64,000 nt of DNA from a bacterium (GCA_018222765.1 JAAEZT010000011.1:1-64000); one strand, 5' to 3'. Positions 47,101 to 56,300 are shown, counted from the first letter of the stretch. Notes: generated by a model from the letters alone, not told the origin. Made by a program: numbers and translations.

Positions 47101-48094
47101 GTAGCACGAACTCATCTCCTGTCGCTTCGTAGTAGAGCGCACAATTAAGTCCTATGAATCCGTGGTGCCAACTTTGGTAACCTTTATAACCCCGATAGCC
47201 TGGCTCGAACATCGCCCCTGCAGGCACAGTCGGCGGATGCCATTGCTTGGCATGTGGACCACGCACCCATTCACGAACGATCTTTCGATGCTCCGGTTTA
47301 CCCGAGGCCACCAAGGCAATCGCCTCCAGCATTCCTCCGCGACCGCTGCGTGGCTTTTTTGGATCAACAACAAACCTCTTCTCCAGAACCTTCCAGGCTT
47401 CCTCAAGGATCTGATCCGTCTTCGGGCAGTCGTAGGGCGCAGTATCGCTGTAGTCGGGAAAGACCCTGAGCTTCAGTTCAACCTCGAAAGTCGTGGGCTC
47501 CACTGGGAATTCGTCAAAACCCTGTGCCTCCCTCTCGCGGGCCTCTTCTGGCTTCCATTCGTAGAGAGTATTGTCGTCACGGGCTTTATCGAAAAGGTTG
47601 TCAATATCGACACCCGCGATGTCTTTCTTGCCAAAACGTTTAATGTAATTTTTATCGCGCCAAACCTGAAAGCTGATCTTGCCGCCATTCACCTTCTTCT
47701 CGGCCTCGATAATAGCTTTGCCAATCAAATGCCCGAGATGCCCGCCCGTGACAAATTTCTTTCCGTTCAGACCAACGAGCACATCACCGGGGAGAAACAT
47801 CCCATCCGCCGGTGAGCCTTTAATCGTCGTCTTCACCTGAAACTGATCCCCGGAAAACCTTCCCGTCCACATTCCCACAATTCCGGTTGGACCCAGAGTC
47901 CAGGGCTTATCCGTCGTCTCCGGAGGCAGGTCACCTTTTGTTAAGTCCACGAGATTTTTGGGACGGCGAACATCCTGGGGCCCGAGATCCTCTCCCTTGG
48001 TAAGGGCCTCCATCTGCTCGGGAGTCAGGGTGCGCTCGTCTGCCGAAGCAAAGAATACGAACAAGAGCAAAGTAATCGAAATAAGTGTCTTCAT
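44141..48094 (-). CDS. DUF6288 protein with PDZ and HEAT-like repeats
   Basis: A 1317-aa exported protein with a signal peptide (M-K-T-L-I-S-I-T-L-L-L-F-V-F-F-A-S-A). A PDZ-like domain lies at about 70-160 (F-L-P-G-D-V-L-V-G-L-N-G-K). The next part (about 200-600) is the DUF6288 region, an alpha-toroid-like Gly/His/Trp-rich segment with W-H-H-G-F-I-G-L-N and G-G-G-S-W-G-H-T-F-A-F. The remaining 700 residues are helical HEAT-like repeats. It is the last gene of the large operon and overlaps the preceding gene by 4 bp (48091-48094). The toroid region could be an enzyme or a binding module; nothing decides this. The start at 48094 is fixed by the signal peptide. Confidence 0.8.
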   Translation of the reverse strand: MKTLISITLLLFVFFASADERTLTPEQMEALTKGEDLGPQDVRRPKNLVDLTKGDLPPETTDKPWTLGPTGIVGMWTGRFSGDQFQVKTTIKGSPADGMFLPGDVLVGLNGKKFVTGGHLGHLIGKAIIEAEKKVNGGKISFQVWRDKNYIKRFGKKDIAGVDIDNLFDKARDDNTLYEWKPEEAREREAQGFDEFPVEPTTFEVELKLRVFPDYSDTAPYDCPKTDQILEEAWKVLEKRFVVDPKKPRSGRGGMLEAIALVASGKPEHRKIVREWVRGPHAKQWHPPTVPAGAMFEPGYRGYKGYQSWHHGFIGLNCALYYEATGDEFVLPALRKYAIDTALGQSGGGSWGHTFAFPSFNGGEFHRMNPGYGALNAAGNRCFFLITLAKHVGVEHPEIDQAIERAHKFFGSYVDQGAIPYGDFGAAATDDSNGKNTGVAFSMKLLGDDYGAKYFAMMSSHCAFTRRGGHGHDYHGNWSSWAAGMCGPQVRIYNERNFRWRRTLCRMFDGSFVYHSPTWEYGALRDPTATEILHQAVALKQTLITGKDPNEALYPTEREMKQLMTTARAQFNDPWLMEIDGTPWQERSTEELIDLLDIFKPKVRGIFARELAKRYQAGEKEIISKVVALLKSEEPRFRDGALRTLGACGSDAVLQNLSKVTPLLSDPKDFVQITAVRVISKATDAEDTQLAMLKATLEEPQTLSPNGVRNSTQYALFGKDNVLANTPFESDFDEELVRKALEELIILDPAFKSFTASRLKSWGKDTIVKIAGPLTFAAEEEQIVDQMFANRCEPSQALLGKFGYREGVHSTAHRLLKKAAIPRHIRPHVGYKRNLIDPEAVEKQPGAFHEFFDQLGVVLTDDPLQTVMKLEGDKKISINLIKYYDLIKASKKSPALPSIAVDVKKMFQEKIDALDGTGAKIKLCRAELKDPSRKNYFRKMAAMDFLNELLGENALEDLLPYLGHDYWRLREHSQKIAVELVKVAGSKILEMQFSQSAGPANASGILEVFVRAKSSSALPLAKEAMKHKEPVIRQAAVKTVFALGGEKGLPEVIAHLKQATTQEDLRGCEDALLSRRDDDAYAARMRDAVIGMMSDASDVVRPSLYYLLSQIGDAESIAALEKAAGTDSVAELEEIIFALSYSQGRAADNLMLKLAGLDKQTARVVGEQAVRRMVVGPKGFGDITNAERLDFAEPLLKIHLDKRLISFLANVHEARALRTLMYCLEKGVKEAAESLISNAEGMEDLSAKDSKIAAKAIRDVIEYMEVSHLRGGPEAHSKVQDNYYGWKALQARAGKVLLKIHKPEAAPIPTFDPLDLE

Positions 48095-49290
48095 GAAGGG
48101 ATGAGTTCGGATTGATGAGAGGATGCTTTGGATACCTTCTCGCGGAGGATCAAAATTGAAAACCCGGTCGCCACCGCCAGCTTCAGCAAGTCTGCGCGGG
48201 TCTTTTGGGGCATAGGCGATTGAAGATCCCAAACAAGGTGGGCCGTTTGGGAAACCTTGGCCCGGGAGAGTTTTCGCTGCTCCAGCATTGCCTGAAAAAC
48301 GTTAAGAAACGTAAGCGCCCTTTCCGGGTCGGCAGAGACAAACGAACTGCGACCATACCAAACTGTTTCGAAAATGAACCCTTCATCAATTTCAGCGCTC
48401 GCGGTAATCAACTCTTCCTTCCCTCCAACGAAGGGCAGCCTTCTCATCGACTTGGGTAATTTCGCAGCCCGGGCGGAATCATCGGTCAGATAAATAAAGG
48501 AATCACCCCGCTTTACCAACCGGGCCAGCTCACCCCGGGCAGACTTTCGACACCGCTTCTTTGAGATCACCAAGGGAGCCATCGGCGTCAAGGCATTCAG
48601 CAAGGAACTAGGAAGAGGTAAAGGCCAGGAAGCCTTGCCATAGATATTGGCCCGTCGAAGGTAGTCGAAAAGAAAGACACCTACTCCAACCACCAAGAAG
48701 ATCAGCGTGAGCTTGAGATTCAGCAGATCCAATCGATTGGCCATGACGAGATCAGCCTCTGACATAATGATGGGTTCCTTACTCTCATCCGCATCAAACT
48801 CATCCGATTGTATTCCACCAATCACGCCTTCCCCTCCAATCTCCGACTCAAGACTGTCGTCTCCACCTCCTCCGCTGCGCGTCTTCTTTTCCTTCTTCCA
48901 CTCGGGTTCCCCCAGCCCTCCCTGACTCTCAAAGTATTTGAGATCGGCATCATCCATCCCGGCCCGATCCAGAAAATCATTGGCTCCATCTTCCGCAAAG
49001 CGAATCTGGGCAACCTCGTCCCCTCGATTGTCGAGAAGAGCCTGCTTCCTCGCCTCCTCTTGGGCCACCTGCTTTGCAAGCTCCTCGCTACGATCAGGCT
49101 GAATGCGATTCACATGAGTCTTCGAGTTCGTCCTCGCGCAGACAAAAGCAACGACCACACATCCCAGAGCCACCAAACTCGCGATCCGCAAGGGCTTCAC
49201 GATGTAGCAAATCCACAACAAGAGAGCTCCTCCGGTGAGAAGAACTCCGAAGTATCCAATCGAGCTAAAGTATTCCGGATTCCAATTCAT
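48091..49290 (-). CDS. Membrane protein of unknown function in the ExbBD operon
   Basis: A 399-aa protein with two N-terminal spans (about 10-60), a charged periplasmic stretch (E-E-L-A-K-Q-V-A-Q-E-E-A-R-K then acidic Gly-rich), a third span (about 205-225; L-T-L-I-F-L-V-V-G-V-G-V-F-L-F) and a C-terminal soluble domain of about 150 residues. I recognise no family. Start/stop overlaps of 4 bp link it to the DUF4159 gene upstream and the DUF6288 gene downstream, so it is probably made in step with them. It may be a scaffold for the ExbBD complex; that is inference. Confidence 0.7.
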   Translation of the reverse strand: MNWNPEYFSSIGYFGVLLTGGALLLWICYIVKPLRIASLVALGCVVVAFVCARTNSKTHVNRIQPDRSEELAKQVAQEEARKQALLDNRGDEVAQIRFAEDGANDFLDRAGMDDADLKYFESQGGLGEPEWKKEKKTRSGGGGDDSLESEIGGEGVIGGIQSDEFDADESKEPIIMSEADLVMANRLDLLNLKLTLIFLVVGVGVFLFDYLRRANIYGKASWPLPLPSSLLNALTPMAPLVISKKRCRKSARGELARLVKRGDSFIYLTDDSARAAKLPKSMRRLPFVGGKEELITASAEIDEGFIFETVWYGRSSFVSADPERALTFLNVFQAMLEQRKLSRAKVSQTAHLVWDLQSPMPQKTRADLLKLAVATGFSILILREKVSKASSHQSELIPS

Positions 49291-50903
49291 TTCTTGGCTT
49301 TCGTCACCGCGTCGTCCCAATGGTTGAAGGCATAGTAAACAAGGTTCACTCCCAGACTGGTCGCGGCCTCGCGCATCTCGGATGTGACATCGGTATATCC
49401 CTGGGACTTCCAGGCATCGTTCATATCACCCGGATGATAAAAGGCCATCCAGCGACCCTCATGCTTGATCCCCAGGGCCCGACGTCCGCCATGGTGCCAA
49501 AACGCAGGAGCACCTTCTGGAAAACGATAAGGAAGTTGGTAGATGATATCGTCGTCTGCGATATCCAGGAGTGGCTTATCCGGAAACACCTGCCTGATGA
49601 AGTGGATGAAGGAGCTATGGAAACGGGCACTTCCCGCATCAGCAATGAGCATCCCGCCACCCAAACAGTATTCGCGAAGAATTTTTATGTCCGCCGAGCT
49701 CACCCGCCCCATGCTGTTATTCCCAGTGAGGTAGACAAAGGGAGGAAACCCATCCTTGGGATATTTTTTCAGAAGCGCGATGGAATGACTCTCACCTTTC
49801 CGGGCAATCTTTTTGAAGCCAGTGGCCTGCGCAAATGAACGGAGGAAGTTCAAATCCGCACCGGTTTCATTCATCCCATCATCCCATCCGGCACCGCCAT
49901 GCTCCAGGCGGATAAAGCGCACCTTGTAATCCTCCATTCCCGCCGGCCATCCACCTTCGGTCCCTCCTCCCTTTCCGATCTTGCCAGCCTTGGCAATCGC
50001 CCCCGCTTCATAAGTTGCCTGGGTTTGTTTCTCCATCTCCCGATCCACCTCGGTTTCATCCAGATCGGGAATTGCCATGATGATGTCGGAATTGGCGCGC
50101 AGAGTGAGCGTTTTCTTTTTCTTCTTCTTTGGCTTCACCATTTTCACCATCGCGACGACCGGGTTGCCACTGCCTTTGGGAACCTTGTAGGGTTCAACAT
50201 TACCACCAAGGCTGAGCAACCACGGGATGATGATGAGAATCGTGATGTGGGTCCAGACACTGGCATAAAGACTCCGACGATGCCTTGGGTCCCGTCCATG
50301 CGTTCGCAAATCTTCGAGAACCCGATCTCCCGACATTGGCTCCCCCGCCTTCCGGGTAAAGGCTACATAAACAGAGCGACTGCGCAACATCACCCGCAGC
50401 CAAAAGGCATAGACGCCAATCGCCAAGGCAGGCCAGCACACCGACCACCATCTGAGTAGAATAGTCGCGCGATCCTGCTTCAAGGCATCGATTTCTACTC
50501 CCGCATTCAAAACCGCAAAGAGACCGAGCCAAGCGGTCACCACATATAAAAGAACTGCCGCATAAACGAGAAACAGCGAATTTCGCAAAAGTAGATACGT
50601 CAGCCTATTCTTCAGAACGGAAACCGTCCCCACGATTCCACTTACCAAGCCAACCAATCCAAAAGCCTGAAAAGAAAGGCCAAACGCTCTGGTGAAGCCA
50701 TGGGAATCAAACAGGTCCGAGACTCCGGGATTTTGCTCAAGGAATATCGCTAAAGCCGGCGGCCCCCAGGACCAAAAGGCCCAACCCAAGGAAGCAAGCA
50801 TCACCATTGCCACCCTCACCACCGTTGCCTTGAGCGGTGAAGGGCGGGTTGGGATCTCGCCGACCAATTCGGTCGGAAGAGAGCTTTTAGGTTGGGGATT
50901 CAT
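49287..50903 (-). CDS. DUF4159 protein with TonB-like membrane segment
   Basis: A 538-aa membrane protein. Four N-terminal spans (about 28-175) are followed by a fifth (about 211-231) that carries S215-V-W-T-H219, matching the S-x-x-x-H motif that in TonB couples to ExbB/ExbD. Next is a Lys-rich then Asp/Glu-rich linker (K-P-K-K-K-K-K-K; residues about 245-305). The C-terminal part (about 310-520) is DUF4159, with M-N-E-T-G-A-D-L-N-F-L, F-V-Y-L-T-G and G-G-G-M-L-I-A-D. DUF4159 is a glutamine-amidotransferase-like fold of unknown role. Its place between ExbD and DUF6288 genes makes it a likely energy transducer. It overlaps the next gene by 4 bp. Confidence 0.8.
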   Translation of the reverse strand: MNPQPKSSLPTELVGEIPTRPSPLKATVVRVAMVMLASLGWAFWSWGPPALAIFLEQNPGVSDLFDSHGFTRAFGLSFQAFGLVGLVSGIVGTVSVLKNRLTYLLLRNSLFLVYAAVLLYVVTAWLGLFAVLNAGVEIDALKQDRATILLRWWSVCWPALAIGVYAFWLRVMLRSRSVYVAFTRKAGEPMSGDRVLEDLRTHGRDPRHRRSLYASVWTHITILIIIPWLLSLGGNVEPYKVPKGSGNPVVAMVKMVKPKKKKKKTLTLRANSDIIMAIPDLDETEVDREMEKQTQATYEAGAIAKAGKIGKGGGTEGGWPAGMEDYKVRFIRLEHGGAGWDDGMNETGADLNFLRSFAQATGFKKIARKGESHSIALLKKYPKDGFPPFVYLTGNNSMGRVSSADIKILREYCLGGGMLIADAGSARFHSSFIHFIRQVFPDKPLLDIADDDIIYQLPYRFPEGAPAFWHHGGRRALGIKHEGRWMAFYHPGDMNDAWKSQGYTDVTSEMREAATSLGVNLVYYAFNHWDDAVTKAKK

Positions 50904-50930
50904 CGTGCCAAAAAAATGAAAAATCAGGAC

Positions 50931-51407
50931 CTACTTGAAGAGGTCTTCCTCTTCATCAACTTTAGGGATTTCGGGACCGTCCTTCTTAATCTTGAGATCT
51001 TTCTCAATGTCCGACTTGGGATCTGAAGTTTCTCCTTGTCGTGTTTCCCCTGGAGTTTTTGGCGTCTTAACCTCCGGAGCTTGCGCACCGCCGGAACTCT
51101 TCTTATCTGAAAAGTTGTTACTAATATCCTGCACGTTCAGGCCATGCTCCTCGGCAATATCACGCAATGAATCTGTCGCTTCCTTCATCGCCAACTCCAT
51201 CCTCTCTTGCTCACTCAACTCGGAGGTATCCTTGCCGGTGACAGCCTTCTTAAGGAAAGGAATGCTCGTCCCTAAAAGCAACACTGCATGAATCACCACC
51301 GTGAATAAAATAATCGTTTTTAAGCCTCGTCCTTTGAAGCTCTCCATCAATTCATCCGGTGAAATCTCGTCGCTACCCGACTTGTTTTTCGTTTCTTGTT
51401 CTTCCAT
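50931..51407 (-). CDS. TonB-like single-span protein lacking the TonB C-terminal domain
   Basis: A 158-aa protein. One membrane span (about 30-52) carries T36-V-V-I-H40, close to the TonB S-x-x-x-H motif. The remaining 105 residues are periplasmic, charged and probably disordered (rich in Lys, Asp, Glu and Pro, e.g. K-T-P-K-T-P-G-E-T). No TonB C-terminal Y-P-x-x-A-x-x-x-x-x-x-G-x-V domain is present. It lies between the second ExbD and the DUF4159 gene, with gaps of 13 and 27 nt. I infer an accessory transducer or a plug that works with the DUF4159 protein. Confidence 0.65.
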   Translation of the reverse strand: MEEQETKNKSGSDEISPDELMESFKGRGLKTIILFTVVIHAVLLLGTSIPFLKKAVTGKDTSELSEQERMELAMKEATDSLRDIAEEHGLNVQDISNNFSDKKSSGGAQAPEVKTPKTPGETRQGETSDPKSDIEKDLKIKKDGPEIPKVDEEEDLFK

Positions 51408-51420
51408 CTGATTTTTCTAA

Positions 51421-51846
51421 CTACTGATTGTTCTCTCCCACCGCCTCCAGGATCCCTCCTGCTTCGGCGATGGCTTTCATAACTGGTTCAAAAGTTTCCT
51501 TGGGTAAGGCCGCGTCGCACTTGAATTGAACATGACGTTGTTCATCCGACACCGTACTGGCCAAAACAGCCCGAACTCCCCACTCAACATCTTTGGAGCT
51601 GTCCACCCGGGCCCCGTCGAAGTAGATCACGCCCTCCGCATCGATTGCCACGCGGGCTGCGACCGAAGCTTTCGTTTTCTCAACGTATTCCGAATTCGGA
51701 AGCGTCACCTGAAGGTTAGTCTTATCCTTGGCCACCTCGCTGCACACCAAGAAGAAGATAATCAGCAAAAAGGCAATATCGCCCATGCTGGCTATCGGCA
51801 CTGGAATCGTGCGTCTTTTCTTCTTTCGCTGTGCTCGCTTGTTCAT
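51421..51846 (-). CDS. ExbD/TolR-family biopolymer transport protein (second copy)
   Basis: A 141-aa single-span protein. A basic N-terminus is followed by a span with the essential proton-carrying aspartate D23 (S-M-G-D-I-A-F-L-L-I-I-F-F-L-V). The periplasmic domain of about 95 residues matches ExbD/TolR. ExbD with ExbB uses the proton motive force to power TonB-like partners. It differs from the first ExbD mainly in the periplasmic domain. The gaps are 3 nt to the first ExbD and 13 nt to the TonB-like gene. Confidence 0.92.
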   Translation of the reverse strand: MNKRAQRKKKRRTIPVPIASMGDIAFLLIIFFLVCSEVAKDKTNLQVTLPNSEYVEKTKASVAARVAIDAEGVIYFDGARVDSSKDVEWGVRAVLASTVSDEQRHVQFKCDAALPKETFEPVMKAIAEAGGILEAVGENNQ

Positions 51847-51849
51847 CGC

Positions 51850-52263
51850 TTACTTATCGTCCTCCACGAGAGCGACCACGCCACCATTTGCACTGATGGC
51901 CGCGAGGGCTTGAAAATAGTTTTCATAAGGAGTCCCCTTTGCTGATTCTAAAAGAATGACCCGCTTGCTTCCTTCCAACTCTGCAAGTTCAAGAGCGGCC
52001 AATCGGTCGTTAAGCTCCGCCAGGTCAACCTTCTTGTCATTAAACATGATGACATCGTCCTTCAGATTGATCGTGGGGGTTTTGTCTGACTGAGTCTGGC
52101 TGGACTTCTCGCCCGAGGGCAGGTCGGCAGTGATACTCTTCACTTTCACCAGGGTCGTCGCGACCAGGAAGTAGATGATCAACAGGAACGCGATATCCGA
52201 GAATGACCCGGTCGGGATTTCTCCCTTGCGGTGCTTCTTCTCACTACGGTCGCGCTTTCTCAT
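51850..52263 (-). CDS. ExbD/TolR-family biopolymer transport protein (first copy)
   Basis: A 137-aa single-span protein with a strongly basic N-terminus (R-K-R-D-R-S-E-K-K-H-R-K). The span has the catalytic D23 in S-F-S-D-I-A-F-L-L-I-I-Y-F-L-V. The periplasmic part is slightly shorter than usual and has V-I-M-F-N-D-K-K-V-D. It is paired with another ExbD, suggesting a heterodimer inside an ExbB pentamer. Separated from ExbB by 21 nt. Confidence 0.92.
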   Translation of the reverse strand: MRKRDRSEKKHRKGEIPTGSFSDIAFLLIIYFLVATTLVKVKSITADLPSGEKSSQTQSDKTPTINLKDDVIMFNDKKVDLAELNDRLAALELAELEGSKRVILLESAKGTPYENYFQALAAISANGGVVALVEDDK

Positions 52264-52284
52264 AAACCTGGCCGGTAATTCGAT

Positions 52285-52929
52285 CTAGTGATGGGTCAGG
52301 ATAAACTCGACAACCTCGCTATTCGCTTCCTCGATTTCGAGTTCAATCTCATCACTCCAACGGTTAAAGACGCTCTGGGGAATGACGGCGAGAAGCGCCA
52401 CAATCAAGCCCACCGCGGTGGTGACCATGGCTTCAGCGATTCCGTTTGCAACCGCCCCGCCACTGCCACCAACGCTTCCGGCATCGGCTAGTCCTGCAAA
52501 CGAGGCAATCATCCCTGTCACCGTTCCGGTCATCCCCAGCAAGGGAGCGGCTGTCCCAATGGTGGTGAGCACATCGAGTCGACGATTCACTACACCCATG
52601 GCCTGAGTGCTGTAATCCTCCATCACCTGACCAACGACAAGGCGCATCGTTTCCGAACTCTCCTGTTTTTCACTCAATTGCTGATAAGAACGCAGCCCGG
52701 CCAAAAGCACCGATGCGATCGGACCTTTTGTAGATTCACACTCGCGGGCGGCAGCCTCAATATCATTCTGTCTGAGATGACCGAGAACCTTCGAGCGCAG
52801 CGAGCGGGTATTAACCTTTCGATTTTCGCGAAAGGCAAACCATCGGTCATAGACAACAGCGAGACTGATCAGGCTGCACAAGATAAGCGGGACCATCAAG
52901 GGGCCTCCTTTTAAAAGATGTTCTAACAT
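52285..52929 (-). CDS. ExbB/TolQ/MotA-family proton channel protein
   Basis: A 214-aa inner-membrane protein with three spans: about 10-28, about 115-150 and about 160-185. The family signature is clear in T-T-I-G-T-A-A-P-L-L-G-M-T-G-T-V-T-G-M and A-M-V-T-T-A-V-G-L-I-V-A-L-L-A-V-I-P. It forms the pentameric stator that, with ExbD, couples proton flow to a mechanical partner. It is encoded directly upstream of two exbD genes and downstream of a 117-aa gene of unknown function. Confidence 0.93.
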   Translation of the reverse strand: MLEHLLKGGPLMVPLILCSLISLAVVYDRWFAFRENRKVNTRSLRSKVLGHLRQNDIEAAARECESTKGPIASVLLAGLRSYQQLSEKQESSETMRLVVGQVMEDYSTQAMGVVNRRLDVLTTIGTAAPLLGMTGTVTGMIASFAGLADAGSVGGSGGAVANGIAEAMVTTAVGLIVALLAVIPQSVFNRWSDEIELEIEEANSEVVEFILTHH

Positions 52930-52945
52930 AGTTTTATTACGGGTT

Positions 52946-53299
52946 TTAAGATTCGGATAAAGTGGTGACTTCTAAAATTTTCAAATGCCGAAGCAGTTCG
53001 AGAGCTTCGCGTGGTGAGAGTGGAAATTGCCTAAATTTAAGTCCTTCGCCCGGAACAATGACAAACTCTCCCGTAGCATGGTTATAGTGGCTCTCGCCAC
53101 AACTGGAGATAGGAAGCCGGGCGGAGTATCGGCGACGCCCTACCGACAGCATGATCAGTTGCCCTGATATGACACAGAGCCAGAGTGGAGACCTTCTCCA
53201 CCAGCGTCCGGTGTCGATCCGGGCCTTACTACGAAGACAAAGATCCGGTTTGGCATCACCGATCTCTTCACGCAGGAGCTGGCGTTCTTTCTGATTCAT
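52946..53299 (-). CDS. Hypothetical 117-aa protein, one possible membrane span
   Basis: A short protein rich in Arg and Trp (R-W-W-R-R-S-P-L-W-L), with a weak hydrophobic stretch at about 38-52 (L-W-L-C-V-I-S-G-Q-L-I-M-L-S-V). The C-terminal part ends L-S-P-R-E-A-L-E-L-L-R-H-L. It has no signal peptide and I recognise no family. It lies only 2 nt after the giant TPR protein and 16 nt before ExbB, so it belongs to the operon. Confidence 0.6.
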   Translation of the reverse strand: MNQKERQLLREEIGDAKPDLCLRSKARIDTGRWWRRSPLWLCVISGQLIMLSVGRRRYSARLPISSCGESHYNHATGEFVIVPGEGLKFRQFPLSPREALELLRHLKILEVTTLSES

Positions 53300-53301
53300 A
53301 G

Positions 53302-56300
53302 TTACTTCCGACTCTCCTTTAAGGCCTCGATAAGACGTTCCCGCTCCTGCTTTTCTATCTCAATAATTCTGGCGAATGCAGGATCAGCCAAACGACCACG
53401 GGCATATTTTGCCCACTTGCTGTCGGGGAAATCAAAGGTGATTCGACGATACAGTTGGTATGCCTCCATCATCTCGGGTTCCACGCTCCGCTCATAGCTC
53501 AGGCCACACCAATACATCGCTTGGGAACGCACGCTCCGGTCATCGTATTTCTCATTTCCGTATACCTTCTCAAATCCGGCAATCGCCTTTTCATATTGTA
53601 GAGCGCGCATGTAATTCTGCGCAGCCCGCAAGCCAGCCAATCCAGCAAGTTTATCATCCGGGAATCGCTCTTCGAGTTTTCCAAAGACCATCGCGGCATT
53701 CAGAAATTCGGGATAAGAAAGGTCATCTAGGCGAAGAACTTCCGCCTTTGATTCCGCATCTTCCTTTTCACGAAGCGGATCACCCTGCTTCTTGAGCGCG
53801 ATTCCCTTCTTTTGGAAATACCCTCCCAAACGGGACATCACTTCGGGAATTAATTCATCATCTGGGTATTTGTAGGCCAGTTTGACGTATTCCTCCACTG
53901 CATTGTCGATCTCTCCCATTTTCTCATAAACGAGCGCAGTCTTGAATTGCGCCTTGGATGCAAATTCCGTGTCCGGGTAATCCGCGGGAATTTTTGAGAA
54001 GCGAGACAAGGCATCCTGATACATCGGAAGCTTTGCCTCATCATTCTTGGAAAGGTCCGCGTATTCCTGGGCCAGGTTACCCAGAAGATACTCCGCATGC
54101 GCCCGAAGTTCGTCGTCACGATGAGTAGCAACGGCTTCCGCTAAAAGTTTTTGAGCTTGGGACATTTCCCGGCGGGCCAAACTTTCCTGTTCCATCTCCC
54201 GATGTTTTTTGGCCAATTCAAAGAAACACTCCGCTAGGGTAAAGCTGGTCTGGACCGCCATACTATCACCGGTGAAGCGCTTGCTAAACGGCTCAACCAG
54301 CCCATCCGCGCCCTTGTTGACATTCACCTGAGACGACTGCTCTCCGTCGTCGGTTCGATAGGAAATGGTGACATCGTCACCATAGCGAACCGGGAAGCCG
54401 TTCAAAGCAACTGGAGGAAGCTCTGAAGGAAGCTTCTCATCAGCGTAACTCAATGCGAAGACTCCTTTAAACACTCCTGAATGAGGCTCGGTCTCATTGA
54501 GTTCGTATGCAGTTTCCGCTCCACTGCTCGAAGTCAGCGTCACCTTGGTGATATCACGAGCCGGACCGGTATCCAGACCACGATCTAAAACACGCACATA
54601 GATTTTTTCCCCAACAAAGGAACTTGTCAGGGCACTGTTGTAGTTCCCGTCCATGACATCGAGGAAGCCATGACTGCCCACCCGAAAGGTTGTCGTCTTC
54701 CACTTCACGCTATCGTCGACATCCTTGTATGGATATCCGAGATGAACTATATCTCCGGACTTCACAATCAGACCTTCTGGAATTGAGCTCCGCGGAAGTG
54801 ACTCCGCGGCCTTGTTGGCAAAACTCCGCGTGGGTTGGTCTCCCAGAACGAGAGGCACCGAGAAAGAAAAGCGACCCTCCTCAAGCGGAGGTTCATTCGA
54901 GGGAGGACGTGGGCTTTCTCCGACTTCATATCCACTCGGCTCGACGAGCTCCACTCCTTTGAGCACTCCGGTCAGCTTCATCGTGCCGGGAACGCCCACA
55001 TCAAAGGGAGATTTCAAAGCTCCCTCGGCCGATTCCCGCCCTGCCTCGGTTTGCACGTAGGCTCGAATTTCACTACTTCCGGCAAGTGCGAGGTGCGGAA
55101 CCACAACGTCAAATCTAAGACTTGCTCCCACGACCCCCTGCAGCGGTTCTTTAGCCGAATCGGCGTTTCCAACATGAGAATAGTCCAATCGACGACGCGG
55201 CAGGACAATCTCCGGCGCCAATCTTTTCCCGGAAGTTTTCACGGCATTCGATTCTTCTACAACTGGCACTTCCAACGTTTTGGAAGCGATGGTGTATGCC
55301 GAGATTGACGGGGCTTGATATGCCGCATGACTGATCGTCACCGAACGGTCGGTAGGAATTCCCGGATCAAGATTTTCTTCATCCCGATAGGTCGCAGTCA
55401 ATGAGCCCCCCTTTGACATCTGAATTTCAGAAGCCCTTCCGGGGTCACCCTCAACCGGAAAGACTCTCCCCAAAAATCGCCCACTATGATCTTCAGTCTC
55501 AAGTGCTTTGATCGTGGCCTTTCCGCCACTTTGGGTCGTCACCTTAAACTCGATGACATCCCTCTCAGGACTTGCATCCATATCAGGATCATCAATCACA
55601 ATTGCAACGGCATCATCGAAGCGGAATCGGCGAATGGGCTCCAGAACCAACACCCGGCCCTCTTCCGTCGTCTCATAATTCAAGAATGATGCCGTGACCT
55701 CGGCATTATTGTAGGCAACCGTCAGTCGCTTTTCATGGCGGGTTCTCCGCGGAGTGGCCGTCACCGGGTCCTCGTAGCGCGCAGTAATTTGATCACCGGG
55801 GAGAACCTCAAGTTCGGTGTTTTCACGAAGAGACTTAAAATCCTGCCTCACCGGAAGGAGCGCCGCCCCCTCCCGATCACTCAAGGTCAACTTCCCAATC
55901 CCAGGCGCCACACCTTCAAACCCGGCAATCACGAGTCGAACCAAACGAGCCTGGGTTTGATTGCCAAAGGAAAAATCATATCCCTTATCGCTTTTCGATA
56001 CTTCCGCAGGCTGGGGAATTAACTTTTGCACCGCTTCCGGAAATGATTCCGGGTCAAACATCGAATCCGGACATGCTACCAATTCATCCTTCCCTGCTTC
56101 GTCGCACAACAAGACGGGCTTTCGCTTCAGTAATTCGTTTCTTCCCTCATGACGCCAAATTTGAATCTCATGAAGACCAGGCGCCAACTCCCGCTCAATC
56201 GTCATCGGATCTTCGGCATCTTCATCAGCCGGTTCTCCGTCGATCAAAAAGATGGTATTCACATTCCCCTTTTCATCCTTGGCCGGATAGCCTGAAAGCT

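Noticed and set aside
48091-49290. The 399-aa membrane protein as a TonB or TolA homologue
   Set aside because: None of its three spans has an S-x-x-x-H motif and its C-terminal domain does not resemble TonB or TolA.
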